Position numbers and translations under genes: made by a program. The notes under the pieces were generated by a model, which ran no database searches, had not been told where the DNA came from, and saw only the letters and a program-made list of their open reading frames with translations. From the NCBI RefSeq assembly GCF_022605165.1, contig NC_063071.1, positions 62,001-126,000 of the forward strand: 64,000 bases of DNA, written 5' to 3'. Below, one piece after another: positions 21,049 through 31,960 of the stretch. Source of the stretch: Purpureocillium takamizusanense (lineage: Eukaryota; Ascomycota; Sordariomycetes; Hypocreales; Ophiocordycipitaceae). Within the stretch, counting starts at the first letter, position 1. Each line of letters begins with the position of its first letter.

Positions 21049-23513
21049 CTAAAAGATACTCTCTGAAAACATGTTGCTGATATCGCCACTGGGCCATTGA
21101 AGGCGTAGCGAGTCTTCCCATTCCAGCTGCACATCAGGACCCGAAGTGGTAGGCAAACCGATCCCGAATCCTCGAGGGCCGACAGGCCGGCTGCTGAGTG
21201 GTGGAGAGTATTCTGGGCAGGACTGAGACGGCGGATGAGCCAGACTTGTTCTCCGGATACTCCTCGCTGTATTGGCCACGGATTCTTGCTCGTTAGGCCT
21301 TGTGAATTCTCGCCCACCTCCAGAGCTGGGGTTGTTGAGCACGCCCAGATCGAGGAGGATGCCTGTCATCTCGGACAGCCTCTTGGACAGTCTGCGAGCT
21401 GATCTTGACACTCTGGTGTACCTCGCCGTCAGAGATGCTGCCATCTCAAAGCTGCGACTGACCGACTCGGCAAGATCAGGGGCGAGGCTGGCCAACAACG
21501 TGGATTTGTTTTGCTTAATAAATGCTATCAGTAAAAACGCCAGCCCAACTGCAGACGCCAGCAGGTGTTGAAAGTAAGGATGTTGCTTGCGGTAAATGTC
21601 AGTGGTGCTGTCAAGCGTGTACAGAACATTGACAACATTGTAGACCAGCTCCGTGGCAGGTCGTAGATGCTTCTTTGTTGTCTCAAGGTCTGATTCTGAA
21701 AAGAAAAACGGCTTGAGGAGAAGGCTGCGAACAGACTCGGCTCGAAGATTCAGCAAGATGGTCCATGTAGGTGGTCTGCTCGACGGGTTTGTCTGCCATT
21801 TCTCGGACCGATCCAGGGAGTGCTCTCCGACAGCCTTTTTCCTCCACTGCTCAATCTGGAAGTTCATCAATTCAAAAGCATCTTCGTCATTGTACCTTTC
21901 TCCTTTGGCAGCCTGCAAGATGGGCTCGCTGAATTGATCACTGATCAGAATGAAGGACAGCATCGCCCTGAGATATGGGTTCTTGACCTGTCACGGGTTA
22001 GCGTTCGAAGAGGCAAGCGAGTAGGACGGTCTACTTACATAAGAAGGAGGAATCGAGTTGAAGCTGCTCTCATGGAAATGTGTCGGCAAACCAGTGGTTG
22101 AACTCCATTGGCGATCGAGGATGACGATGCTGCTCATCAAACTATATGCCTCTGTTCGCCGTGCCTCCGAGTCCAACGTATGGTTGGAAACATCACCATT
22201 GTGAAATCCAAGCTCCATCAACATGCGTCCAGCAATCCCACAGAGGCGCCAGGCGGAGCGCGGCATGTCGTGGAAGACGTCATGCCAACCCTAGCAGGTG
22301 ACAGTAAGCAAAGGCGTGAGAGTGGCCACTGGATATATATAGTCCGCCATACCTTGAGGAGGACAATGGTGACATGTTTGATGTTGTAGGCAGGGGACGC
22401 CAATTTTGCGTTGACTGCATCCTGAAAACTCTCGCGAAGGAGGCTCTCGGTGTCGCAGCTTAGAGGCTTCGAGTCGGCGCGTAGAGCAATGGCCAGCGCA
22501 AGATTTAAGATGAGGAGACGCTCGTCCGATGCAGCCCCTGGCCGATCTGGTGTGGCCTTCCAGACTCCAGGATCCGCATCTGCATACCACGACTGGGTTT
22601 GGGTGATGAGTTCATCAAGGTCAATAATGGGATGCAAGTCTCCAACCACCTCTTGGTACACATACAAGAGCCGCATGACTTCATGTAGGCCCATGACGGA
22701 CCGGAACACCAATAGCCGCGCTGGGTCACGTCTATCGAGCGCCCGAGGCGCGACAACAAAACGTGCATCTTGCGCCCCCTGGGTATCTTCGTCGTCGGAG
22801 GTGTCTTCTTGGTCAATGCTGGCAAGCTGGAGTTGCTGTTGCTGCAGCGGTGCGTCAGAACAGCTGTTTTGCCGCACTTTTAGCTGCGCAACATTCAAGG
22901 CATAGTCTGGACTGGTCGGTCCGTAGAAGTTCTGAGATGCAGCTGCGCGAGAAGCCTGTCGAGCTGCATTGAGGCCACCTTGGCCAGTCCCTCCGTCATT
23001 CATGGGCGTAACCATATAATCTCGCTGACTGCTGCTCTCTGCGGCCAAGGCTGGCGATGGCGGGAGTGGCTGGTCACGGTTGGGCGTCTGGACACGCGAC
23101 GCCAAGCTGTCCAGCTGATCTTGGAGAGCCGACAACATCTCCACGATGGCTTCTTGGTTGCTGCAATAGTTTCAGTCTCGAGTTAGAAAGGGCCGGATTA
23201 TGATTGTGACATACCTAAATGTTGCTGAGCGGTTGACGCGTCTGGCCTCATTTTGGCCATGAGCTTGACTTGTCTCGTTGTTGGCTGTCAACATCGACGA
23301 GACTTGCCAATCGTCGGGCTCAAAGCTGGTGCTGTAGCTACAGGCTTGCCCACGGCCTGAGCAATGTCTGCAGGGCTGCCGGCCATCGCATTTGCCTTTG
23401 CGCCGCCTGCAGGCATCGCATGCGCGCAGGGCGTAGGGCGCCCTCCGCTTGCCCGTTTCCCCACTTGGGTTGCTTGACCTTTTGAGCACTCGGGCGTCCG
23501 CTGATTGGGCCAT
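21049..23513 (-). CDS. Zn2Cys6 transcription factor, likely cluster regulator
   Basis: Exons 23513-23215, 23160-22353, 22290-22039 and 21987-21049 give 765 aa; introns are 54, 62 and 51 bp. The binuclear cluster near the N-terminus reads C-x2-C-x6-C-x5-C-x2-C-x6-C (CDACRRRKGKC...). A short heptad region follows (EMLSALQDQLDSLASRV), then a Gln-rich and acidic stretch (DQEDTSDDEDT). The fungal-specific middle homology domain comes next (GFHNGDVSNH, then SIVILDRQWS). It ends 55 bp from the PAD1-like gene, convergently. The Aspergillus niger sorbic-acid cluster also pairs pad and fdc genes with a Zn2Cys6 factor (SdrA). The position suggests control of the FDC/PAD pair. Confidence 0.9.
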
Positions 23514-24164
23514 GGAGGTCTGGACTCAAGGATAAATCAAGTACTCGGAACGGTTGATAGTAATATTAAAGGCTAGGAGCACGGATCAGTGGTCGACTGA
23601 TAGAGAGCGTTGGGAGATTGACGGGAGTTCGAGAATCGGAACCCATGTGGGAACAGGCGGAGAGAGCACGAGAACCGGGGTGGTTTACAGGTTAAGGGAC
23701 GTCCCAGCGCTGACGGCAGCCACTAAAAATTGGGACATTACCCCGGCTGCAGGAAAGTGTGGACCAGAACGCGGGGTAATGTCACATTATGCCCTGATCG
23801 GCAAATGTACATGTAAGTGCAGGAAGTGACTTTCGAAGACCCATAAAAAAGCCTTTCTACCTAAAACGACCCCTGCTAGCGCTTATATAAGCGGCATAAC
23901 TCACCGCCTTCTAGATCTAGCCGACCGCTATAGCGCACCCGCTATAGCCGCGACCCCTAATAGAGAGCCACTGGAACAACATACTGGACCATCCACCGTC
24001 ACCTCTATCGAAGCCCTTCAGATGTGTTTTACCTCATAAAAGCGTCGGTGTATAAACGTAAAGGCTTATAAACCTTCTTCATATCAGAGATACGCACACT
24101 AACAATGACACAGTTAGTTGCACAGGCACAGTAGAAGTATCATCTTATCAAAGCATGTGTTAAT
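23514..24164. other. Intergenic with small repeat relic
   Basis: It includes the regulator's promoter and the end of the next gene. At 23860-23970 a CG-rich, CTATAGCG-repeating patch holds a perfect 14-bp palindrome (CGCTTATATAAGCG, 23880-23893). It looks like transposon debris. Confidence 0.45.
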
Positions 24165-25579
24165 CTATATCTGACGAACGCAGTATTTAAACATGTCGTT
24201 CGAGACAACAGAGTTACGGTCCCTCATCTTTCTGACTGTGTCAATGCCCGTCACTGGTACTCGATATTCAAAAGACGCCCCCTCCTTACTGCCCTGGATC
24301 GGATAAGGGAATGGAAGGTATTTGGGCAGGAGGCCCAACTGAACAAGCACCGTGCCTTGGTCCCATCCTATGTGCTCGTGATAAAGCCTGTCCCCACGAA
24401 TATTGACAACGGCTGTGAACGGCACCTCTACCTTCTTAAATGTCGGCGGGACACCAGGGAGACTAGGATTTCTTAGAATTCGCCTCTCGAGAGCTACGCA
24501 CGGTTGAGCTTTACTTACAGCCAGTCAATAACGGAGTCGTGCGTAAACTTGTAGATGAACTCATCAACAACACGGTCGATGCCGATCGTCCGGCTAATGA
24601 GTTCAAGCTCCGCATCCTCCGAGTTCTTAAAGATAAAGTTGATTCGATAGAATTTGGTCAATGACTCGCGCCCAATCCCACCGGTAAGCTGTTTATTCAA
24701 AATGAGTACAAGAGCTCTGACATGGGCACTGCCTGGTTCTTGGAGCGGGTCTTCGACTTACAGTAGGTATATGATTCACATATGGCTGATCAACCATCGT
24801 ACTCATCGTATGCTCAACCGAGCGGTCCGCAAACTCGTAGTACGTGTGCTCGTCCCATATATGCTCAAGATTGAAGTAGGGCCCACCGACAAGTGGCTTC
24901 AGAAACTTCAGGTTTCTTGTGTGGGATAAGGATTCTGCCCAGTAGTCAAAGTCCTCGCCAAACGGCGTGGCCAGTCGAAAGGACTTGGCCTTGGCGTAAG
25001 AGTACGTGGTCACGCCAGCGGGTTCCTCAGCGGAAGAAGTCGTAGCACCCGCTATGTGGCACAACACGGGGACTTGGGCCTTCTTGAGACTGCCAACATC
25101 GGCGGCATTTGCATATATCACAGCACCAACAAGTGTTGGCCAAGTGTCAATCGCACCAGCTATCAGCTGCCACAGCTCGGGGTCATACGCTACAGTTGAA
25201 TCAAGTTAGGGTAGCAAAGGGTAAATGGTACATATACAGGGCAGTAAAACTTACACACGACTCCGGCCTTGCTCTCGGGTTCGAGCTTATTACAGCTCAG
25301 TAACGCTCGCATGGCATCTCCAAGCACGTCCCCGGGGTCTCTCTTGAACGCCCTGGTTTGGATTTCTGCCACCACATAGCCTTCTTCGGCCCATTTGAGG
25401 AGAGCAGAAGGGACTCCGTCGAGTATCTCTAGATTATTCTCCGAGTCTTGTTGCAGAATGATGAGCCCTGGGCCATGACCTCGACGTGTGAGCGGTGCGA
25501 GTAGGGTAATGCCCTCAGCGACAAACTGGGGCTGAGCGTGTGGCAACGGCCCAGGAGATTTCGTGATGTCTGCGTACAT
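24165..25579 (-). CDS. Dienelactone-hydrolase-like protein with SnoaL-like C-terminal domain
   Basis: Exons 25579-25255, 25189-24762, 24688-24519 and 24462-24165 give 406 aa; introns are 65, 73 and 56 bp. The N-terminal half resembles an alpha/beta-hydrolase of the carboxymethylenebutenolidase group (GPGLIILQQ, then AEEGYVVAEIQ). The C-terminal half is NTF2/SnoaL-like (HDSVIDW, VEVPFTAVVNIRGDRLYHEH, WDQGTVLVQ). This two-domain protein recurs in fungi as carboxymethylenebutenolidase. I cannot find the family's G-x-C-x-G nucleophile; the expected place reads AVIYANAADV. It may be catalytically altered or act through the SnoaL half. Dienelactone hydrolases act after ring cleavage of aromatics, which suits the cluster. 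Confidence 0.78.
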
Positions 25580-26331
25580 GGCTACAATGAGGATGCTGTT
25601 GTCTTTGATGTTGTCTTGGGCAATGAAATAAGTTTGCGTCGATCGTGTGGGGAAGGACTAACGTAGTTGGGAGAGAGACCTAATATGGAGGGGTTCCGAT
25701 CGGTCGGGAGTTCCGACAAGAAACCCCGCAACTTTCAGCAAAGCAGGAAAGTAATTGCCGCACCCTGCAGGGGATCCGTCGTTTCTGGCGCGATCCTGTC
25801 GTAATGCGGGACCGTTTTACTCCAGGGTTAGTAAGGCATTACATGCACCATCGCGGGACTTCCGGAGGCAGATTTATGGTACGACATGTTTCCACAATCG
25901 GAATCAGCCAGGAAATGGCACTTTGCGAAACTCCCTCCCTGGACCTTCGGTAATGCCTATCGGTGTCGGTGTGACAGATCCTACTAGGTGTGTAATTTGC
26001 TGGGCGTAAAAATTCTCTGTAACCCTTGCGGATGTGCGCCGTTCGCCTTGTTCTCGGCTTGGTACTGCATAATCCTGTTGCTGGGGAAAGTGACTTTAAT
26101 CATCTAGTCGTCCGGCATTCCCTTGAGCTTGGTGCGCTAGAAGGATTGCCTTTCCGCATTTGCTTACTTTTTCAAACGCTTGGGCTAAACGACAGATAAA
26201 TGTCTCGGCACGGCTTTCGCCGCTTCAGCATTCACACCAGATCTCCAAACCATACGCTCCAGCGTCGGCCCGCTCATATCTGTCATTTACGCGGCATCAA
26301 TTGCTTCCGAGGATTCCAACCCACAAAAATC
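25580..26331. promoter_or_regulatory. Divergent promoter region of hydrolase-like and FAD monooxygenase genes
   Basis: 752 bp between two divergent starts. No TATA box or defined operator was recognised. Confidence 0.45.
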
Positions 26332-28117
26332 ATGAACGAGTCCTACGACGCCGTCGTCGTCGGCGCCGGTGAGTTACCACAACCTCCTTGAAACTCTGCG
26401 GACAATGAGCTAACTTTGGCCAGGGTGGTTTGGTCTGGCCGCTGCCAAAGCGTTCAGACAACTTCACCCAGACGCCAGATTCGCCATCCTCGAGTCCGCC
26501 GAGTCATGCGGTGGAACATGGTCAAAGAATCGACTCTACCCCGGCCTAAAGTCAAACAACATGGTTGGGACATATGAGTTTCCCGACTTTCCCATGTTGG
26601 AAGAGACATATGGTGTCAAGCCCAACAGTCACATCCCTGGAGCAGTTCTCCACCGCTATCTCACAGACTTTTCAAAGCATTTCGGCTTTTTCGATCAGAT
26701 CCAGTTCAACACATCTGTTAACTTGGTTGAACGCAATGGAGAAGATGGCTGGCGTCTCCATGTTACCGCGCCAGATGGAAGTCGAACGCTCGACACTGCC
26801 AAATTAATCCTAGCGACCGGTCTGACATCAACACCAAATATCCCATCGTACAAAAGCTCTGAGACTTTCGGCGCCCCATTCTTCCATGCAAAAGACTTCT
26901 GCAAGGAGGCACCCAACCTCAAGGTCAAAAACGCGGTAGTCGTCGGCGGAGCAAAGTCTGCCTACGATGTAGCCTACGCCTTGGTCCAAGACGGTGCAGA
27001 CGTCGATCTGGTAGTACGCCCAACTGGAAACGGACCGGTGTGGATCTCGCCAGCATTTGTGACGCCCTTCAAAAAGAGGATGGATCAGCTGCTCAACATC
27101 CGCTGGATGACGTGGTTTAGCCCCTGCCCTTGGGGAGATGCGGATGGCTTCCCCCGTATTCGACGATTTCTACACGGGACTACCGTTGGCCGGTTCATCG
27201 TGGACACATTTTGGAAGGTCCTGAGTAGCGACGTCATCTCCGCGAATGCCTACGATTCTCACCCGGAATTGAAGAAGCTCAAGCCCTGGCACTCGGCATT
27301 TTGGATCGGAAGTGGCCTCAGCATCCTCAATTATGATAGTTCCCTTTTTGATCTTGTCAAGCAGGGCAGGATTCGCGTCCACATAGATGATATCGACCGG
27401 CTTGAACCCGGAAAGGTCCGTCTCTCTTCAGGCCACGAACTCGAGACAGATGCCATCATTTGCTCAACAGGCTGGAAGAAAGAATCGTCCATCAGATTTG
27501 CTGGCCTCGGTCAAGAGGGGCTAGGTCTTCCCTACTCAGCCTCTGAGAAGAAAGCGTTAAGCGAAATCGCTGATGCAAGGGTGCTGTCACTGTATCCTCG
27601 GTTGAAGCACCAACCAAAGCTTAACACTCAGCCTAGGGAGGCGAGCCCGTTGCGATATTATCGCTTCATGGTTCCTTCTACAATGATTTCCTCTCGCAAC
27701 CTTGCTTTCGCGGGAATGATCTCGTCGGTAAGCACAGCAACGTGCGCAACAATCCAAGGCCATTGGATAGCCGCTTTTCTCGCCGGGAAGCTGGACCGCA
27801 TCTCTACATCTGAGGCAGAGATCATGAGCGAGATCATGCTACACACGCAATGGGGCAAATGGCGCTACCCCTGTGGCTATGGTGCTGACCTCCCCGATTT
27901 TGTGTTTGAGGGGCTGCCTTATGTCAATATGTTAATGAAGGATCTCGGTCTGAAGACGCACAGAAAGTCTAGCCGTTTTCGTGAGCTCACATCTCCCTAC
28001 CTCCCAGCCGACTTTCGTGGCTTAGTCGAGGAGTGGAAGAAGATTCATGGCAATGAGGTTAAAGAGCCGCAAACGAAACCCGACAAGGATATTGTAACTA
28101 CAGCTGTGGAGATATAG
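26332..28117 (+). CDS. FAD-dependent monooxygenase (FMO/Baeyer-Villiger-like)
   Basis: Exons 26332-26368 and 26424-28117 give 576 aa. The 12-codon first exon supplies MNESYDAVVVGAG; together they form the FAD-binding GAGWFG (G11, G13, G16). Next comes ESCGGTWSKNRLYPGL, typical of class B flavin monooxygenases. A second Rossmann motif for NADPH (VVVGGAKSAYDVAYAL, with Lys in the fingerprint) and the later ATG-type motif (CSTGWK) follow. Such enzymes hydroxylate or insert oxygen next to carbonyls. A hydrophobic stretch near residue 440 is not clearly a membrane anchor. It closes the cluster just before transposon copy 2. Substrate unknown. Confidence 0.88.
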
Positions 28118-28444
28118 AGGCTGGCAGTACCGGGCGCGAGGGCGGAAGTTCATGGAATATCACATAAGAGAGATCATACTAGCAGAAGTGGGGCGGCCAG
28201 TAATGAGAGAATCGCTGTACGCGGAAGAGGGAGCTGCTGTCTACCTTGCACTTTTGGTCGTCCGAGCCTGGTCAGGACGGAAAGGTCATGCCAGGCCAGC
28301 GCTATACCGAGAATTCTTTGTCACTAGGGGCCAGGCCGTGGTGAAGGTACATCGTGGTACTGCGTATCAGCAGCATCTCCACGTCGCAAACCACTCAAAC
28401 TTCGTAATAGGTAATCTATGTGTGCTCAACTGATATCACAGTCA
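28118..28444. other. 3' flank of the cluster
   Basis: Short non-coding stretch between the monooxygenase stop and transposon copy 2. Confidence 0.5.
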
Positions 28445-29117
28445 GTAAGGCCGGGCGCGCCTAATGCCACTGCCCTCCGGAGCTAATCCCACTGTGTCTT
28501 GAGCCACATTAGGCAAGTCAGGGCACCCTCTACTTTGTGTGGCATCCCTATACATGCTGAAGAGCCCCGAGACGAGCGTGTGCTGCGGCGAGACGTATAT
28601 TTCGGTAGTAAAAGACGATATCAATCCACAACCAGAATACCATCTCGTATGGCCGCTTGCGGGAGACCTGGCGCATTTCCTGCTATTGTTTCCCCCGCTT
28701 CCCTTTGGGCCTATGTTGGCTACTGTACTTTAGTGTGACGAAGAGCGTGGCGTTAGTGGGATCGGAATGCTATTACGGTCTTGTGCTATGCCCGTCTGTG
28801 AGGCAGTCTGTGAGGCGGTCTGTGAGGCCGGCTGCGAGGCTTATTGTCACGCAGGCCATATGGCATACGGCCGGCTGTGTGGCCTGCTAAAGGCTTGTTG
28901 TGACGTAGGGCATCCGGCCGGCTGTATGGTCTATTGTGATGCCTCTCGTGATGCCTTAATACATACGTGTTAATGTACGGTATTACGGTCTTATGCGTTT
29001 CGCGTTGTAGTTGTGGGGGTCGCGACTGGCCGATCTGTGGTACATTGCTTTATGAGGGAAAAAGGCGTATATATAAGTCACACAAATCGAATTAATCCGA
29101 CCTGCGTATTCAGCGGC
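28445..29117. mobile_element. Non-autonomous DNA transposon, copy 2 (inverted, right end truncated)
   Basis: The left terminal repeat (28445-28500) reads CGCGCCTAATGCC, GCCCTCC and GGAGCTAATCCC, as in copy 1. The interior runs parallel to the reverse complement of 6060-5703. The subterminal block 29040-29110 matches 5320-5256 reversed. The second terminal repeat is not found, and similarity stops near 29117. About 85% identical to copy 1 by eye, with transitions of the RIP type. Confidence 0.68.
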
Positions 29118-29424
29118 GGTCGTGGGGAACGCGTGGGGTAGTGCGGGCCGCCGTTATATCCCGGAGAGATCTAACGGCCGTAGCGTAGTTACCGCAGTGG
29201 GGACTTAGGAGGGCGCAGGTAGCTTGAAAACTGCCGACCACTTCGTCGTGAACATCGCGGCGTAGTCCATGGCTTCCGATCGTGTGCCACGACAGACTGA
29301 AATAACAGTATCTCTTGCGTCTGGTGCTACTCGGACTATGGGTTACCTTAGGGCTGGGCGCTCCACCACCGGGACTCGAGTTGGGTTCGCGTCGAAGCTA
29401 AGACGGCGGACGGTGCTCTAGCTC
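29118..29424. other. Gene-free spacer
   Basis: GC-rich sequence between the transposon and the phospholipase gene; nothing recognised. Confidence 0.4.
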
Positions 29425-30176
29425 TCAGTCCACCAGCACCGGCGGCGTGCAGTCATACTCGGGGCCGAGAAGCAGCCCCTCACGGCGAGCGCCTTCTAGC
29501 GCCTTATTACACTCAGCTACGGCTTCTTCCAGAGTCCTTGGGGTTTCTTCCCCTTCGCCTCGCTTGCCGGGCCCCGCGCCGAAGGTGCCCGAGCGAACAA
29601 CGGCGGCGTATACCGCCGCCTTACTGGTACAATGCAGGCGTCTCAAAGAAGCGAAAGAGAGAGGCGATGCATCACCAGGAGGGCATCGGGCGACAAGACT
29701 GCGAAGACGGGATATGTAAGCCGCTTACGCCGAAAGATACTCGAGTAGGCAGTCTCGCGGCCTGACACAGCTCGAAACCCGCGAACGAAGAAACAAAAGA
29801 GACGGCGGTGAAATACGTACTCCTTCTGGAATTGGTCGTCGATCTTCTTCTTCGCGCTCAGTGTAAAGCGGCCTTGCGCCTTATAGTTGCGGTAGCCGAA
29901 ATCATGTCGTATGCATCCCGACAAGAAATCGAACCCCGCAGGCTTGTCCGGAGACAAGCTGCATCCATCATTTGTCCAATCCAGGGTTGCTGGATCCTTT
30001 GCTCGGCTTTTGTCCAGGAAGTCGGACAACGCCGTATCGAATAGGTAACGGTCCGTGACTTCCCTATCCTGGGCGGTCGCACGCTCGGCAATTGGATTGC
30101 CGCTACGCCACGGAGACGGGAATGCCAGAGCGGCAGGCGTGAGGAGGAAGGTAGTGGTAGCAGCCGCGAAGCGCAT
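29425..30176 (-). CDS. Secreted phospholipase A2 (fungal sPLA2), paralogue 1
   Basis: Exons 30176-29821 and 29698-29425 give 209 aa; the 122-bp intron has a GTACGT donor. An N-terminal signal peptide ends near residue 18-20. The catalytic His91-Asp92 pair lies in CIRHDFGYRNYK, preceded by DWTNDGCS. The second exon begins with the family's D-L-x-x-x-C and carries paired Cys residues for disulfides. The family hydrolyses the sn-2 ester of phospholipids outside the cell. The tail after residue 160 is longer and more charged than usual. It shares exon structure and intron phase with the gene at 38302-38987, so the two are paralogues. Confidence 0.88.
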
Positions 30177-31960
30177 TGTGATGGCCTTGATCGTCTGGTC
30201 TTCTGGAGAGGCTGTATTCCTAAAGCTTAACCGTATCGAAGAATAGTAGATATTTAGTGACGCATTCTGGCTCTCAACAGTGCCACGCAGTGCCTAATAT
30301 ATAGAGAAAACGTTGCCATGGCTAAGCTCGATATCGGGTTTGCAACTGTTACGAGCCCAACAAATTCCGCAGCCTCAGCGCAGAGGCCCTCGACCGAGTC
30401 GAGGCGGTTTATGCGATGGTAGCACGTGAGGTTATTCGAGATTGCAGGGTGTCTGTTCAGGCTCCGGCTACGCTGCGTCTGGTTGTGATGGTAACTATGC
30501 GTGAACGCGAACCCGGTCCGGCACCGGCAGATCCGGTCACGATGCCCTCTTGGCTCCGTATCGTTCATCTCCCTCGTTCATACGCCCAGGGACTGTAGTC
30601 GAACGTACTGCACTGCCTTGGTTCGCCGCCCTCTACCCCTCGTCGCCGCAAGGTTAGCTCCCTACGCATCTCGCCAGGGGATGCAGCGTGGCTTGCGACT
30701 CGACTCTAGACACGAGACCTAATTTGCTAACCATGGCGTCTGGCATGGCGCAGCGGCGGCTTGGCATCCACCCCAAGGCGAGTCAACTACAGTATTATCG
30801 CAGTCGCTCCCGGGCGGCATCGGCTATTTGCCGGTGCTTGGCTGCCGCGAGACGCAGCCTCGTATGGGTCAGGGTCATCGCCGGGGTTGTTGTGCACGCG
30901 TTGTCGGCGGGGTGGGCTAGAGACGTAGCCGCTTGGGGCGCGGCCCGTACGCGGGCAGGCAGGTAAGAGATTCGATACAGTACCTCTTGGAGTATTCATG
31001 ATATAGTAGCTGTGGTCTCGAGACGAAGCTGAAACTTGCATACCATGACTCGGCCAAGGCATTAACGTTCATTTCACTTCTACATGGGGTTCGTCGCAAG
31101 CTCATCCTTGGTCCTGTCCCCGGCGGCTGGGATCGTTCGTCGAACTGGTAAGTAAAGAAATGTTAGCATGGCTGTTATATCGTGCTATCATTGCTTCGCG
31201 CATCGTGTCGGTTTGGGGCCTGCCTTGGATTGTGGCCGGCTCACGGAAGTTATCGAAAATTTCGTTATGTGAAAGGCGGGGATGGGTACGGCGCGAAGCT
31301 CGACGGCCCAGGTGCGCTTCGGTCGCTCGAGCACTTCCAGGCACCGGAGCGAGGGCGAAGGGCTACAGGTCGCTGCATCGCAAAGCAGCAGCAGTGCACC
31401 ACCCTCGCCACTCCGCCCCGAGGGACGTCCGGCCGCGCCTCCCTCCCGTCCATGCGCTTGCCGGCTCTCAGCTTTTCGACGACCTGTTGACCCCTTTCCT
31501 ATAAACCACAGCATCGTCGAAACACGGGGGATCTGCCGCGCAATCGGCCGCTGCGTGGGGCCCATGACTCAGGGACAAGAGCGCACAGACATCATCCGCG
31601 CCTCCCGCATTCGTACGCGTATTCAGGACGGGCGTATACGCGACTCGTAGTAGCGCCTGACCACACATTCGTCCTCGCCGTGTCGGGTGGCACTGGTTTT
31701 GGTCGGGATCAAGTGTCAGAACCAAAGTGGAGGAGGAGCCGAAGTGGAACGGCCCAAGCGTAGGACGCGCGCCCCAACTCGAAGCCGTCCGAATCCGTTC
31801 GAATCCGTATGTAAAATCCATGGAGGGTACGCGCACGTCCCGAGATTAAAAGTACAGTGAGCGCTAACATGCGGCGCGTATCCACGCAAGCGCGGAGGGC
31901 CGTTTTCACCCGCAGGTAGAGGTCGCTAAAGGGCAAAGGGAAGAGAAGACTGGCCTTTAT
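30177..31960. other. GC-balanced gene-free block
   Basis: About 1.8 kb of ordinary-composition DNA with many overlapping short frames on both strands and no family motif. It includes the phospholipase 5' region. It may be decayed genes or unrecognised repeat. Confidence 0.4.

Noticed and set aside
23880..23893. 14-bp palindrome as an operator
   Set aside because: It sits in a CG-rich repeat-like patch and has no second copy near cluster promoters.
28441..28980. Cys-rich small protein with CEAVCEA repeats (28767-28973, also on minus at 5703-6041)
   Set aside because: The same translation occurs in both transposon copies and comes from its short tandem DNA repeats; no signal peptide or conserved start.
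29425..29698. Possible loss of the second exon of sPLA2 paralogue 1
   Set aside because: Using the GTACGT donor and the GCAG acceptor at 29699 restores D-L-x-x-x-C and a full-length frame, so the gene is intact.
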